From Dehalococcoidia bacterium (GTDB lineage Bacteria > Chloroflexota > Dehalococcoidia > JACQUA01): a stretch of 24,752 nucleotides of DNA. The translations under genes and the position numbers were made by a program. Location: positions 1-24,752 of the forward strand of contig JAUYHV010000063.1 of the NCBI GenBank assembly GCA_030689845.1. Direction: 5' to 3'. Under the pieces are notes generated by a model. The model saw only the letters and a program-made list of their open reading frames with translations, searched no databases and was not told the origin of the DNA. The first letter of the stretch is position 1, and every line of letters starts with the position of its first letter. This document shows positions 5,832 to 13,618 of this stretch, in pieces.

Positions 5832-7930
5832 CAGGATGTTACTCCGCTTTGTGAGAGTCCGCTCCGTTCCGACCCCGCTCTGCGGGATCCCGCTCGGCGG
5901 GAGAGTCCCGATTTATCGGGACCAGAGCGGACCTGCCCTGAAGCTTCTTCCAGCAGCGCGATAAAATCGCTTTCTTCTAACACCTTTACCCCGAGGGAAC
6001 GCGCCTTTTGCAGCTTTGAACCAGGATCCGCTCCGTATACAAGGTAACCTGTCTTCCTGGTCACATTGTCCCCAGCTCCACCACCGAGCTCTTTTATGCG
6101 GGCCTCCGCCTGCGGGCGCGTGAAATGTTCCAGTTTCCCCGTTAAGACAAATTCCTTCCCTTTTAAAGGGAGGGACCCCACATCCACGGTTTTCTCTTCC
6201 AGTTTTACCTCTGCCGCTCTCAGTTTTTCAATAGTTTTCAGGTTCCTCTCTTCTTTGAAAAATTCTCTGATACTGTCAGCTATTTTCGGTCCGATGTTGG
6301 GTATAGACAAAAGTTCCTCCGTGTCCGCTCCGGCAAGTTTATCCAGGCTGCCGGAATGCCGGGCCAGGGTGGCAGCCATCTCTTCTCCCACATGTAAAAT
6401 CCCCAGGGCGAAGATTAGCCGGGCCAGGGGTCTTTCCCTGCTGTTTTTTATTGACTCAAGGATGTTGGCAACGCTCTTGTCGGCCATGCGTTCCACCTTC
6501 AACAACTGCTCTGCGGTTAGAGAATAAAAGTCGGCCACGTCACTGACATAACCCTCTTTCAAAAGCGCCGCAATCAGCTTTTCTCCGACACCTTCGATAT
6601 CCATTCCTCCCCGGGAAACAAAATGCTGCAGCCGTTCCTGCACCTGGGCCGGGCAGTTCAGGTTGGGGCAGCGGACAGCCACCTCACCCTCTGTTTTTAC
6701 TATTTCCGTGCCGCATTCGGGGCACCGGGAAGGCATGACAAATTTCTTCTCCTGCCCTGTCCTCTTACTGACAACGGGGCCCACGACTTCCGGTATGACC
6801 TCGCCGGCGCGTTGAACTATAACCGTATCACCGATAAGGATGTCTTTCCGCCCAATATCTTCAGCATTATGTAATGCTGCCTGGCGTATGGTAACCCCGC
6901 CTATGGACACAGGTTCCAGGATGGCATAGGGATTGAGAGTCCCCGTCCGTCCCACGCTTATACCTATATTTATCAACCTGGTTGTGCCCTGGACAGCCGG
7001 GAATTTATAGGCAATTGCCCACCTGGGCTCCCGTCCCACATCCCCCAGCTCAACCTGCAGGCTAAGGGTATTTACTTTAGCCACTACACCGTCCACTTCG
7101 AAAGGCAGGTCCCCCCTGTGCCCGGCCCAGTAGCTGTGATAGCCCTCCACATCCATGATGTTTTCACAATATTTACTGTACGGGCTGACTTTAAAGCCCA
7201 GCGATTTCAGGTACTCCATGATTTCCAGGTGACTGGAGGGAACGGATTTACCCTCGGCATATCCCAAGCCGTATATGTAAATATCCAGGGGCCTGCGGGC
7301 GGTGACCCGGGGATCCAGTTGCCGCAGCGACCCTGCCGCGGCGTTGCGGGGATTGGCAAAAAGGGGCAAACCCTCTGCAGCCCGGGTATCATTCAATTTC
7401 TTAAATCCTTTAACCGGTAAATACACTTCCCCGCGGACTTCGAATTTGGGTGGCGCTTCTTTACTTACCGAGAGCGGTAAACTTTTGATAGTTCTCAGGT
7501 TTTGTGTTACGTCTTCCCCCCTGAAACCGTCACCCCTCGTTGCCCCGTGCTGCAAAAGTCCGTTCACATAGGTTAGAGCAACTGCCAGTCCGTCCATCTT
7601 CAATTCACAGGCAAAAGTGGGATGTTGACTTCCCAAAAGCTTGATTATGCGGTTGTTCCACTCGATCAACTCCCCTTCGCTGAAGGTATTGGCCAGGCTG
7701 AGCAAAGGAGAGGGGTGCTCCACAACGCCGAAAGCCTCGACAGGTGATGCACCCACGCGCTGGGTAGGAGAATCCGGTGTAACCAGGTGGGGATATTCTT
7801 CCTCCAATTTTTTCAACTCCCGCATCAACCGGTCGTATTCGGCATCGCTGATCTCCGGGCTGTCAAGGACATAATACCTGTAGTTGTGGTAGTTAATGGC
7901 CTCCCTGAGGTTCTCAACGGTATTTTTCAT
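5831..7930 (-). CDS. ligA: NAD-dependent DNA ligase LigA with repeat-encoded C-terminal tail
   Basis: LigA seals nicks during replication and repair using NAD+. The ATG at 7930 is chosen because AGGGG lies just upstream and because the protein then begins where relatives do; an in-frame ATG at 7963 would add 11 residues. Counting from 7930, the order is an adenylation domain with nucleotide-accepting Lys111 in ELKMDG, an OB fold, a four-Cys zinc finger (C403, C406, C421, C426), helix-hairpin-helix repeats (IPNIGPKIADSI), and a BRCT domain at about 588-662. The enzyme normally ends there. The last 35 or so residues, rich in Ser, Gly and Arg (SGLSRRAGSRRAGS), are mostly translated from the multi-hairpin repeat at 5857-5932. 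The gene lies divergent to rpsB and overlaps pth by one base. Confidence 0.96.
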   Translation of the reverse strand: MKNTVENLREAINYHNYRYYVLDSPEISDAEYDRLMRELKKLEEEYPHLVTPDSPTQRVGASPVEAFGVVEHPSPLLSLANTFSEGELIEWNNRIIKLLGSQHPTFACELKMDGLAVALTYVNGLLQHGATRGDGFRGEDVTQNLRTIKSLPLSVSKEAPPKFEVRGEVYLPVKGFKKLNDTRAAEGLPLFANPRNAAAGSLRQLDPRVTARRPLDIYIYGLGYAEGKSVPSSHLEIMEYLKSLGFKVSPYSKYCENIMDVEGYHSYWAGHRGDLPFEVDGVVAKVNTLSLQVELGDVGREPRWAIAYKFPAVQGTTRLINIGISVGRTGTLNPYAILEPVSIGGVTIRQAALHNAEDIGRKDILIGDTVIVQRAGEVIPEVVGPVVSKRTGQEKKFVMPSRCPECGTEIVKTEGEVAVRCPNLNCPAQVQERLQHFVSRGGMDIEGVGEKLIAALLKEGYVSDVADFYSLTAEQLLKVERMADKSVANILESIKNSRERPLARLIFALGILHVGEEMAATLARHSGSLDKLAGADTEELLSIPNIGPKIADSIREFFKEERNLKTIEKLRAAEVKLEEKTVDVGSLPLKGKEFVLTGKLEHFTRPQAEARIKELGGGAGDNVTRKTGYLVYGADPGSKLQKARSLGVKVLEESDFIALLEEASGQVRSGPDKSGLSRRAGSRRAGSERSGLSQSGVTS
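5857..5932 (-). repeat. Multi-hairpin palindromic element inside the 3' end of ligA
   Basis: Outer arms GTCCGCTC (5857-5864) and GAGCGGAC (5925-5932) enclose three consecutive GC-rich hairpins. These are CCCGC/GCGGG at 5874-5886, CCCGC/GCGGG at 5889-5901, and GTCCCGAT/ATCGGGAC at 5905-5922 with a two-base loop. The layout is that of a REP-like or cruciform element. It stays in the ligA frame and replaces or extends the natural C-terminus. In the ligA-pth mRNA it would fold about 26 bases before the pth start. Confidence 0.85.
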
Positions 7931-8057
7931 ATTCCCCTGGCCGGAATCATTAATAATGGTCATAGGTTAATTCTTTCATATACTGACAAAAAAATCATCG
8001 ATAGAATACATTTAACGGAATGATTTTAACAGAATAACTAAAAAATCGTCCTTTGAT

Positions 8058-8063
8058 ATTATA
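8058..8063 (-). promoter_or_regulatory. Possible -10 box for ligA
   Basis: A perfect TATAAT is read on the minus strand at 8063-8058, about 130 bases before the chosen ligA start. No convincing -35 box lies 16-18 bases upstream; the best is TTCCAT with an 18-base spacer. Between this box and ligA are two direct repeats of ATTC(T/C)GTTAAA (about 8008-8035) that could bind a regulator. This is tentative. Confidence 0.35.
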
Positions 8064-8135
8064 TTTCAAACCCCCGGGGAAATGGAATCATGTTCCACCG
8101 CTATGGGACAAAAATAAGGTGTTTATTTCGAACGG

Positions 8136-8164
8136 TTGCCCCTGTTCAATCACTGTGATATACT
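8136..8164 (+). promoter_or_regulatory. Extended -10 promoter for the rpsB operon
   Basis: TTGCCC (8136-8141), a 17-base spacer and TATACT (8159-8164) with TG one base before the -10 box make a strong sigma-A-type promoter. Transcription would start near 8171, giving a leader of about 39 bases before the rpsB ATG. That is too short for a large autoregulatory S2 leader. Confidence 0.7.
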
Positions 8165-8209
8165 TGTCAAGTTAAAAAATGTGCTATCTATCTTGATAAC
8201 AGGAGGGAT

Positions 8210-9025
8210 ATGGTTCAGGAAACTGCAAATTTTGTCAGCATAAAGGCTTTACTGGAAGCTGGAGCCCACTTCGGGCACCAGACCAGTCGCTGGAATCCCC
8301 ACATGAAGCCTTTTATATTCACCCAGAGGAATGGGATTCACATTATCGACTTACAGCAGACCATGGTACTGCTTGAGATGGCCAGTTCCTTCGTCCGGGA
8401 GACCGTGGCTAACGGTGGCCCGGTCCTGTTTGTTGGCACAAAGAAACAGGCCCAGGAATCAGTGGAACAGGAAGCAAAAAGGTGTGGTTCGTATTACGTC
8501 AACCAGCGTTGGCTCGGCGGCATGCTGACCAATTTCCCGACCATCCAGGGACGGATAGACTACCTGGTCCGACTGGAAGATAAAATGATTAGAGGCGAAT
8601 TCAGCCAGTTGACAAAAAAAGAGGCGAAAAAACTTGGAGACCAGATTGGGAAATTAAACCGCAACATGGGAGGATACAAGGAAATGACTGCTCTTCCCGG
8701 TGTATTGTTTATCATCGACCCCTCCAAGGAACGGATCGCCATAGCCGAGGCAAAACGGGTCAATATTCCCATTGTTGCCATGGTTGACAGCAACTGTGAT
8801 CCCGATGAGATAGACTACCCTATCCCTTCAAATGACGATGCCATCAGGTCAATCAGGCTGGTTTGCAGCCGGATGGCCGATGCCGTTTTGGAAGGTCAGG
8901 CCATGAGAGAGGGAATCGCGCCGGATAATGCCGGTCTGGAACAGGCCCAGCCTGTGGAGGAAGAACCTGGCACCCAGATTTACAGCTTTACCCCTGAAGA
9001 CGAAAACCCCGAAGAAGCCATTTAA
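8210..9025 (+). CDS. rpsB: 30S ribosomal protein S2
   Basis: S2 binds late to the 30S subunit and helps dock S1 or the mRNA. The 271-residue protein carries the family landmarks: LLEAGAHFGHQTSRWNP near residue 14, FVGTKKQAQ near 75, YYVNQRWLGGMLTNF near 95, and PGVLFIIDP and IPIVAMVDSNCDPD in the second half. The last 30 or so residues are acidic and probably disordered. The ATG has an AGGAGGG ribosome binding site a few bases upstream. It is the first gene of the long plus-strand run and is followed by tsf, the universal bacterial pairing. Confidence 0.97.
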   Translation: MVQETANFVSIKALLEAGAHFGHQTSRWNPHMKPFIFTQRNGIHIIDLQQTMVLLEMASSFVRETVANGGPVLFVGTKKQAQESVEQEAKRCGSYYVNQRWLGGMLTNFPTIQGRIDYLVRLEDKMIRGEFSQLTKKEAKKLGDQIGKLNRNMGGYKEMTALPGVLFIIDPSKERIAIAEAKRVNIPIVAMVDSNCDPDEIDYPIPSNDDAIRSIRLVCSRMADAVLEGQAMREGIAPDNAGLEQAQPVEEEPGTQIYSFTPEDENPEEAI

Positions 9026-9039
9026 ATAAGGAGAATATC

Positions 9040-9543
9040 TTGGAAGTTTCCACAGCTTCTATAAAAATACTCAGAGAAAAGTGCGGCGCAGGCATCATGG
9101 AGTGCCGCAATGCCTTGTCAGAGGTCGTGGGTGATATCGAAAAGGCTGAAGCCATTCTCAAGAAAAAAGGACTTGCCAGAGCGGAGAAGAAAGCCGGCAG
9201 GACGACAGTCCAGGGAATAGTCGAAGCCTACATTCACCCCGGTGGGAAAGTTGGAGCCCTTATTGAGTTGAATTCAGAAACCGATTTTGTAGCCAGGACA
9301 GATGAATTCAAGGAGTTAGCCCACGAACTGGCGATGCAGGTTGCCGCCCAGTGTCCAAAATATGTCAGCGAAGAGGACATTCCCCAGGGGACAGACGCCA
9401 AACCCGGGGAAGACTGCCTGCTGTCGCAGCCCTACATCAGGGATCCGGGTAAAACCATCAAAGACTTAATCAACGAAACCATTGCCAGAACCGGAGAAAA
9501 TATTCAAGTCAGAAGATTCGCAAAATTTACCATCGGAGAGTGA
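9040..9543 (+). CDS. tsf: Elongation factor Ts, short form
   Basis: EF-Ts exchanges GDP for GTP on EF-Tu. The start is TTG with AAGGAG six bases upstream. The N-terminal UBA-like helix (ILREKCGAGIMECRNALSE) and the TDFVAR motif at 81-86 that contacts EF-Tu are present, and the end VRRFAKFTIGE is typical. At 167 residues it is shorter than even the compact Thermus type of about 196. The gap lies between YVSEEDIP (108-115) and CLLSQPYIRD (126-135), where relatives have about 30 more residues of helix (the E-KPE-I-EKIVEGRL region). The frame is intact and both flanks are conserved, so it looks like a true internal deletion. Partial function is expected because the core and the EF-Tu contact remain. 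Confidence 0.93.
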   Translation: MEVSTASIKILREKCGAGIMECRNALSEVVGDIEKAEAILKKKGLARAEKKAGRTTVQGIVEAYIHPGGKVGALIELNSETDFVARTDEFKELAHELAMQVAAQCPKYVSEEDIPQGTDAKPGEDCLLSQPYIRDPGKTIKDLINETIARTGENIQVRRFAKFTIGE

Positions 9544-9550
9544 TTAAGGG

Positions 9551-10276
9551 ATGGCTTCATCAGGATATAAAAGAGTCATGCTCAAGATTAGCGGTGAAGC
9601 CCTCTCCGGAGGTAAAGAATTTGGCATCGATACGCAGGTGCTCAAATCTATTGCCCGGCAACTGAAAAAAGTGCTGGAATCCGGGGTGGAGGTGGCGATA
9701 GTAATAGGCGGCGGCAATATCTGGCGCGGCGCTAACGCAGAAGCATCGGGAATCGAACGGGTGACAGCCGATTATGCCGGTATGCTGGCAACTGTTATGA
9801 ATGCTCTTGCCCTCCAGGATATCATGGAAAAGGAGGGAGTAGTCACCAGAACTCAGTCCGCCATTAATATCCAGGCAGTTGCTGAACCGTATATAAGGCG
9901 GCGTGCCATCAGGCACATGGAAAAAGGCAGGGTGGTTATTTTCGCAGCCGGTACAGGTAACCCCTATATGACCACAGACACAGCCGCAGCCCTCCGGGCT
10001 ATTGAGATTGGAGCGGAAGTCCTTTTGATGGCAAAAAACTACGTGGATGGCATCTACGATTCCGACCCGGTAAAAAACCCCGGAGCGAAAAAATACGACC
10101 ATATCACCCACCTTGAAGCCATAAACCAGCGCCTGGCGGTTATGGATACCACCGCTTTATCTTTATGCATGGAAAACCACCTCCCCATCATAGTATTCGA
10201 TCTTATGTCACCTGACAGTATCGAGAGAGCTGTTACGAAAGAAGCTATCGGCACTCTGGTAAGTAGCGAGGCGTAA
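9551..10276 (+). CDS. pyrH: Uridylate (UMP) kinase
   Basis: PyrH phosphorylates UMP to UDP using ATP, feeding pyrimidine nucleotide and sugar-nucleotide pools. The 241-residue protein of the amino-acid kinase fold shows KISGEAL near residue 12, the glycine-rich IGGGNIWRG near 52-60, and TGNPYMTTDTAAALRA near 135-150. A later DGIYDSDPVKNP segment is typical. It starts 7 bases after the tsf stop, within the conserved rpsB-tsf-pyrH-frr order. Length and motifs are normal. Confidence 0.97.
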   Translation: MASSGYKRVMLKISGEALSGGKEFGIDTQVLKSIARQLKKVLESGVEVAIVIGGGNIWRGANAEASGIERVTADYAGMLATVMNALALQDIMEKEGVVTRTQSAINIQAVAEPYIRRRAIRHMEKGRVVIFAAGTGNPYMTTDTAAALRAIEIGAEVLLMAKNYVDGIYDSDPVKNPGAKKYDHITHLEAINQRLAVMDTTALSLCMENHLPIIVFDLMSPDSIERAVTKEAIGTLVSSEA

Positions 10277-10278
10277 AT

Positions 10279-10836
10279 ATGATAGACGACGTGCTTCTGG
10301 GCACAGAAAACCGTATGAATAAATCCCTGGACGCCCTGAAAAGAGAACTTGCCTCCATCCGCACCGGAAGAGCCAGTCCGAACATCGTGGAACATGTACG
10401 GGTTGACTATTACGGTTCCCCGACACCTATTCAGCAAATTGCAGGCGTTTCCATTCCGGACTCCAGGACCATTTTAATCCAACCCTGGGACCGGGCTGCC
10501 CTGGGGGCGATTGAAAAAGCGATCCTGAAATCCGACCTCGGGTTAAATCCTGCAAATGACGGTTCCGTAATCCGCCTGCCGGTTCCACCCCTTACCGAAG
10601 AGCGCAGAAAAGACCTGGTAAAAGTTGTTCACAGCCGGGTTGAAGAAGGCCGCGTTGCCCTGAGAAATGTCAGGCGGGATGCCCTGGAAGAACTTCGAAA
10701 GCTTGAGAAAAACAAGGAGGTCTCTGCCGACGAGGAGAAGAGAGCCCAGGACAAATTACAGAAGTTAACTGACGGATTCATCACCGAAGCGGAAAAAATA
10801 GGGAAATACAAGGAAAGCGAATTAATAGAAAGCTAA
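10279..10836 (+). CDS. frr: Ribosome recycling factor
   Basis: RRF splits post-termination ribosomes together with EF-G. The 185-residue length is standard. Recognisable are the N-terminal helix (MNKSLDALKRELASIRTGRASPNIVEHV), the VDYYGSPTPIQQIA turn leading to domain II, and the C-terminal helices RRDALEELRKLEKNKEVS and DKLQKLTDGFI. It starts two bases after the pyrH stop, so translation is probably coupled. An acyl-CoA dehydrogenase follows it instead of uppS. Confidence 0.97.
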   Translation: MIDDVLLGTENRMNKSLDALKRELASIRTGRASPNIVEHVRVDYYGSPTPIQQIAGVSIPDSRTILIQPWDRAALGAIEKAILKSDLGLNPANDGSVIRLPVPPLTEERRKDLVKVVHSRVEEGRVALRNVRRDALEELRKLEKNKEVSADEEKRAQDKLQKLTDGFITEAEKIGKYKESELIES

Positions 10837-10848
10837 CGGAGGTTCACA

Positions 10849-11988
10849 TTGGATTTTGAATTTTCAGAAGAACAAAAAATGTTTCGCGATGCTTTCCGAG
10901 ACTTTGTCGAGAAAGAAATCTCTCCTTTAGTTGAAGAGTATGAGAAAAAAGAAAAATTCCCCAAGCAAATACTGAAAAAAATGGCTGCCCTCGGCTACCT
11001 CGGTGTAGACTACCCCGAAGAGTATGGCGGCGCCGGTCTCGGTAAAGTTGGAGGGTGTATCTCCATCGAAGAAATTGCCCGTGTTGCCGTCGGCATTTCC
11101 GCTGGAATCATCATTGGCACCGAAAATTCCATCATGTCCATCTACAACCACGGCAGCGACCACCTGAAACAAAAATACATGGTCCCGTCCCTGAAGGGGG
11201 AGAAACTGGGTGCTTTCGGCCTTACGGAACCCGATGCCGGATCCGATGCTGCCAACATCCAGACGACGGCTGTTCTTAAAGGTGACCATTACGTTCTGAA
11301 CGGTACGAAAATGTTTATCACCAACGCCCCCGTGGCCGAGTTTGTCCTGGTGGCTGCTTCTACGGATAAAAGCAAAGGACCGAGGGGCATAAGCCTTTTT
11401 GTTCTCGACACCGATACCCCGGGCTATACCTGCCGTTCGCTGGAAAAAGTTTGCTTCCGTTCTTCCGAAACCGGGGAACTCTCTTTTGAAGACTGCAAAG
11501 TCCCCCTGGAAAACCTTGTAGGGGAAGAGGGTAAAGGGTTCCGCTATATAGTGGAAGCCCTGGCCGGTGGACGTGTAATTCACGCCGCCCGGAGCGTCGG
11601 CCTGGCCGTTGGAGCCTTCGAGGCATCTTTGAAATACTCACAGGAGAGGGTACAGTTCGGACAACCAATCTATAAGAACCAGGCTATCGCCTTCAAGCTG
11701 GCCCGCATGGCAACGAATATCGAAGCTGCCCGCTTGATGGCCTATAAAGCAGCCTGGTTAATGGACCAGGGGAACGATGCTGTTAAAGAAGCCTCAATGG
11801 CCAAACTGTTTGCCAGCGAGGTAGCCGTGGAAGTAGCTAATGAAGCCATGCAAATTCACGGCGGATATGCCTTTACAATGGATTCGCCGGTGCAGCGCTT
11901 TTTCCGCGACTCCAGGTTATTTACCGTAACGGAAGGGACTTCGGAAATACAGCAACTGGTTATTTCCAGGGAACTCGGACTTCGGTAA
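10849..11988 (+). CDS. Acyl-CoA dehydrogenase
   Basis: This is a 379-residue FAD enzyme that introduces a trans double bond into acyl-CoA and passes electrons to ETF. Family landmarks are FGLTEPDAGSDA at 123-134, GTKMFITNA at 152-160 (FAD contact), RVQFGQPI at 268-275, QIHGGYAFTMDSPVQRFFRD at 335-354, and TEGTSEIQ at 361-368 with Glu362 at the usual catalytic-base position. Substrate chain length cannot be told; the motifs fit the short-chain or butyryl-CoA group best. The start is TTG with GGAGG six bases upstream, 12 bases after frr, so it is built into the operon. Neither ETF genes nor other beta-oxidation genes are nearby. Its place between frr and uppS is unusual. Confidence 0.93.
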   Translation: MDFEFSEEQKMFRDAFRDFVEKEISPLVEEYEKKEKFPKQILKKMAALGYLGVDYPEEYGGAGLGKVGGCISIEEIARVAVGISAGIIIGTENSIMSIYNHGSDHLKQKYMVPSLKGEKLGAFGLTEPDAGSDAANIQTTAVLKGDHYVLNGTKMFITNAPVAEFVLVAASTDKSKGPRGISLFVLDTDTPGYTCRSLEKVCFRSSETGELSFEDCKVPLENLVGEEGKGFRYIVEALAGGRVIHAARSVGLAVGAFEASLKYSQERVQFGQPIYKNQAIAFKLARMATNIEAARLMAYKAAWLMDQGNDAVKEASMAKLFASEVAVEVANEAMQIHGGYAFTMDSPVQRFFRDSRLFTVTEGTSEIQQLVISRELGLR

Positions 11989-12065
11989 CGTGGTGTTTTT
12001 ATAGTACCTGGGTCAGGGGTTTCCCTTTGGATAAACCGGTTGATAACGATGCGATTTAGCGAACC

Positions 12066-12824
12066 ATGTTAAACATTGAGCCTCTGCCCAACCACGTCGC
12101 CATCATTATGGACGGCAACGGGCGCTGGGCTAAAGAACACGGTCTGCCCCGCCTCGGCGGGCATAGGGCAGGCACGGACAACATAAGGCAGGTCATCGAA
12201 ATACTGGCAGACTACAATGTTAAGTATCTAACTCTCTACGCATTTTCAACGGAAAATTGGAGCCGGCCGAAACGGGAAGTCAGCGGTCTGATTAAAATCC
12301 TGGAGAGGGTAATTGACAGGGAAACGCAGATACTCCACGAAAAAGGCGCCAGAATCTGTCACATGGGAACCCTGGACGGCCTCAACCCCAGGCTTCAGAA
12401 AAAGGTAAAAGAGGCGCTGGAAATAACAAAAGATAATCACCGAATAACAGTGTGCATCGCCTTTAATTACGGCGGTCGGGCAGAAATCGTCGGGACCGTT
12501 CGCCGGATTGTCAGGGAAGGCATTCCGGCCGAAGAAATAACTGAAGAGCTTTTTAACCACTACCTGTCATCCAACGGAATCCCGGACCCGGACCTGATAA
12601 TCAGAACAGGCGGAGAGATGCGCCTCAGTAACTTCCTGCTGTGGCAATCTGCATATAGCGAATACTACTCTGTACCCACGTTCTGGCCGGATTTTGGCAG
12701 GGGGGAAGTGGAAGAAGCTCTGCTGGCCTACAGTCTGAGGGAGCGCCGCTTCGGAGCGCTGGAACCAAGAAAGCTGCTAAATCGCACAGTGAAAAAGGGC
12801 GCCGTTAGCAAAGAAACCTCCTGA
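12066..12824 (+). CDS. uppS: Undecaprenyl diphosphate synthase (cis-prenyltransferase)
   Basis: UppS condenses isopentenyl diphosphate onto farnesyl diphosphate to make the C55 lipid carrier for cell-wall synthesis. The 252-residue protein has IIMDGNGRWA (catalytic Asp16) near the N-terminus, LYAFSTENW near 57-65, FNYGGRAEI at 133-141 and DLIIRTGGEMRLSNFLLWQ at 176-194. The N-terminus is short: only about ten residues precede the first motif, and an in-frame TAG lies five codons... just upstream of the ATG at 12054-12062 region, so it cannot extend. No good ribosome binding site is seen. The 77-base gap after the acyl-CoA dehydrogenase is the largest in this part of the run. It is followed two bases later by cdsA. 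Confidence 0.95.
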   Translation: MLNIEPLPNHVAIIMDGNGRWAKEHGLPRLGGHRAGTDNIRQVIEILADYNVKYLTLYAFSTENWSRPKREVSGLIKILERVIDRETQILHEKGARICHMGTLDGLNPRLQKKVKEALEITKDNHRITVCIAFNYGGRAEIVGTVRRIVREGIPAEEITEELFNHYLSSNGIPDPDLIIRTGGEMRLSNFLLWQSAYSEYYSVPTFWPDFGRGEVEEALLAYSLRERRFGALEPRKLLNRTVKKGAVSKETS

Positions 12825-12826
12825 CC

Positions 12827-13618
12827 ATGCTAAAAAAAAGGCTTATTACCGCGGCATGGGCATTGGCAATCCTTATACTATTCCTATGGCTCGGGCGACC
12901 ATGGCTAAGTTTTCTTTTCGCTTTCGGAGCACTGGTATCCTTCCACGAGTTTTACAAACTCGGGATTTCCGATAAAGCCCTTCCCCCGAAAATATTCGGG
13001 CTTCTATGGACAGGGCTGTTCGTTTTAAGCCCCCTCTTCCGGAACCCCCTGGCATTACCCGTCCTTATTACTACGGCTGTTGTCTTTTCCCTTCTTTTTA
13101 ATTTGCGCCGTTCCGATACCGGATTGCTCAGGGAGTGGGCCTGGAACCTCGCGGGGATCTTCTACATCGGATGGTTTTTAAGCCGCTACGTAGCGTTATT
13201 GGATTTTGATAGCGGAAGGGAATTCGTTACATTAATCCTTTTCACCACTTTTGGCTGTGATACGGCCTCGTATTTCATTGGTAAATATTTCGGGAAAAAG
13301 AAAATGTATCCCCGTCTCAGCCCGGGGAAAACCTGGGAAGGTTCTATAGCAGGATTTTTTGCGTCTATCGCTTCTGTCTTTATATTATCTGCGTTTCTGA
13401 AACTGGGAATTAGCTTTTACCACCAGATTGCCCTGGGAATTTTGATAGGCATTTTCGCCCAGTTGGGAGACCTGGTGGAATCTATGTTCAAAAGGGGAGC
13501 CGGAGTTAAGGATGCAGGCATTATCCTGCCCGGGCACGGCGGCCTGTTAGACAGGGTTGACAGCATGATTTTTGCAGGTGTGGTGTCATATTATTATATA
13601 ATGTTTGTAGTATTATGA
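12827..13618 (+). CDS. cdsA: Phosphatidate cytidylyltransferase
   Basis: CdsA makes CDP-diacylglycerol from phosphatidate and CTP at the membrane. The 263-residue protein is largely hydrophobic with about seven or eight spans. SPGKTWEG at 165-172 and the family signature running from KRGAGVKDAG at 222 to GHGGLLDRVDS at 246 are both intact. The ATG lies two bases after the uppS stop with no obvious ribosome binding site, suggesting coupling. The last four bases (ATGA) overlap the dxr start. The uppS-cdsA-dxr-rseP order is conserved across bacteria. Confidence 0.96.
   Translation: MLKKRLITAAWALAILILFLWLGRPWLSFLFAFGALVSFHEFYKLGISDKALPPKIFGLLWTGLFVLSPLFRNPLALPVLITTAVVFSLLFNLRRSDTGLLREWAWNLAGIFYIGWFLSRYVALLDFDSGREFVTLILFTTFGCDTASYFIGKYFGKKKMYPRLSPGKTWEGSIAGFFASIASVFILSAFLKLGISFYHQIALGILIGIFAQLGDLVESMFKRGAGVKDAGIILPGHGGLLDRVDSMIFAGVVSYYYIMFVVL

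Noticed and set aside
9560..10111. A 183-codon minus-strand frame opposite pyrH
   Set aside because: It is an antisense shadow of pyrH with no family features and no start signals.
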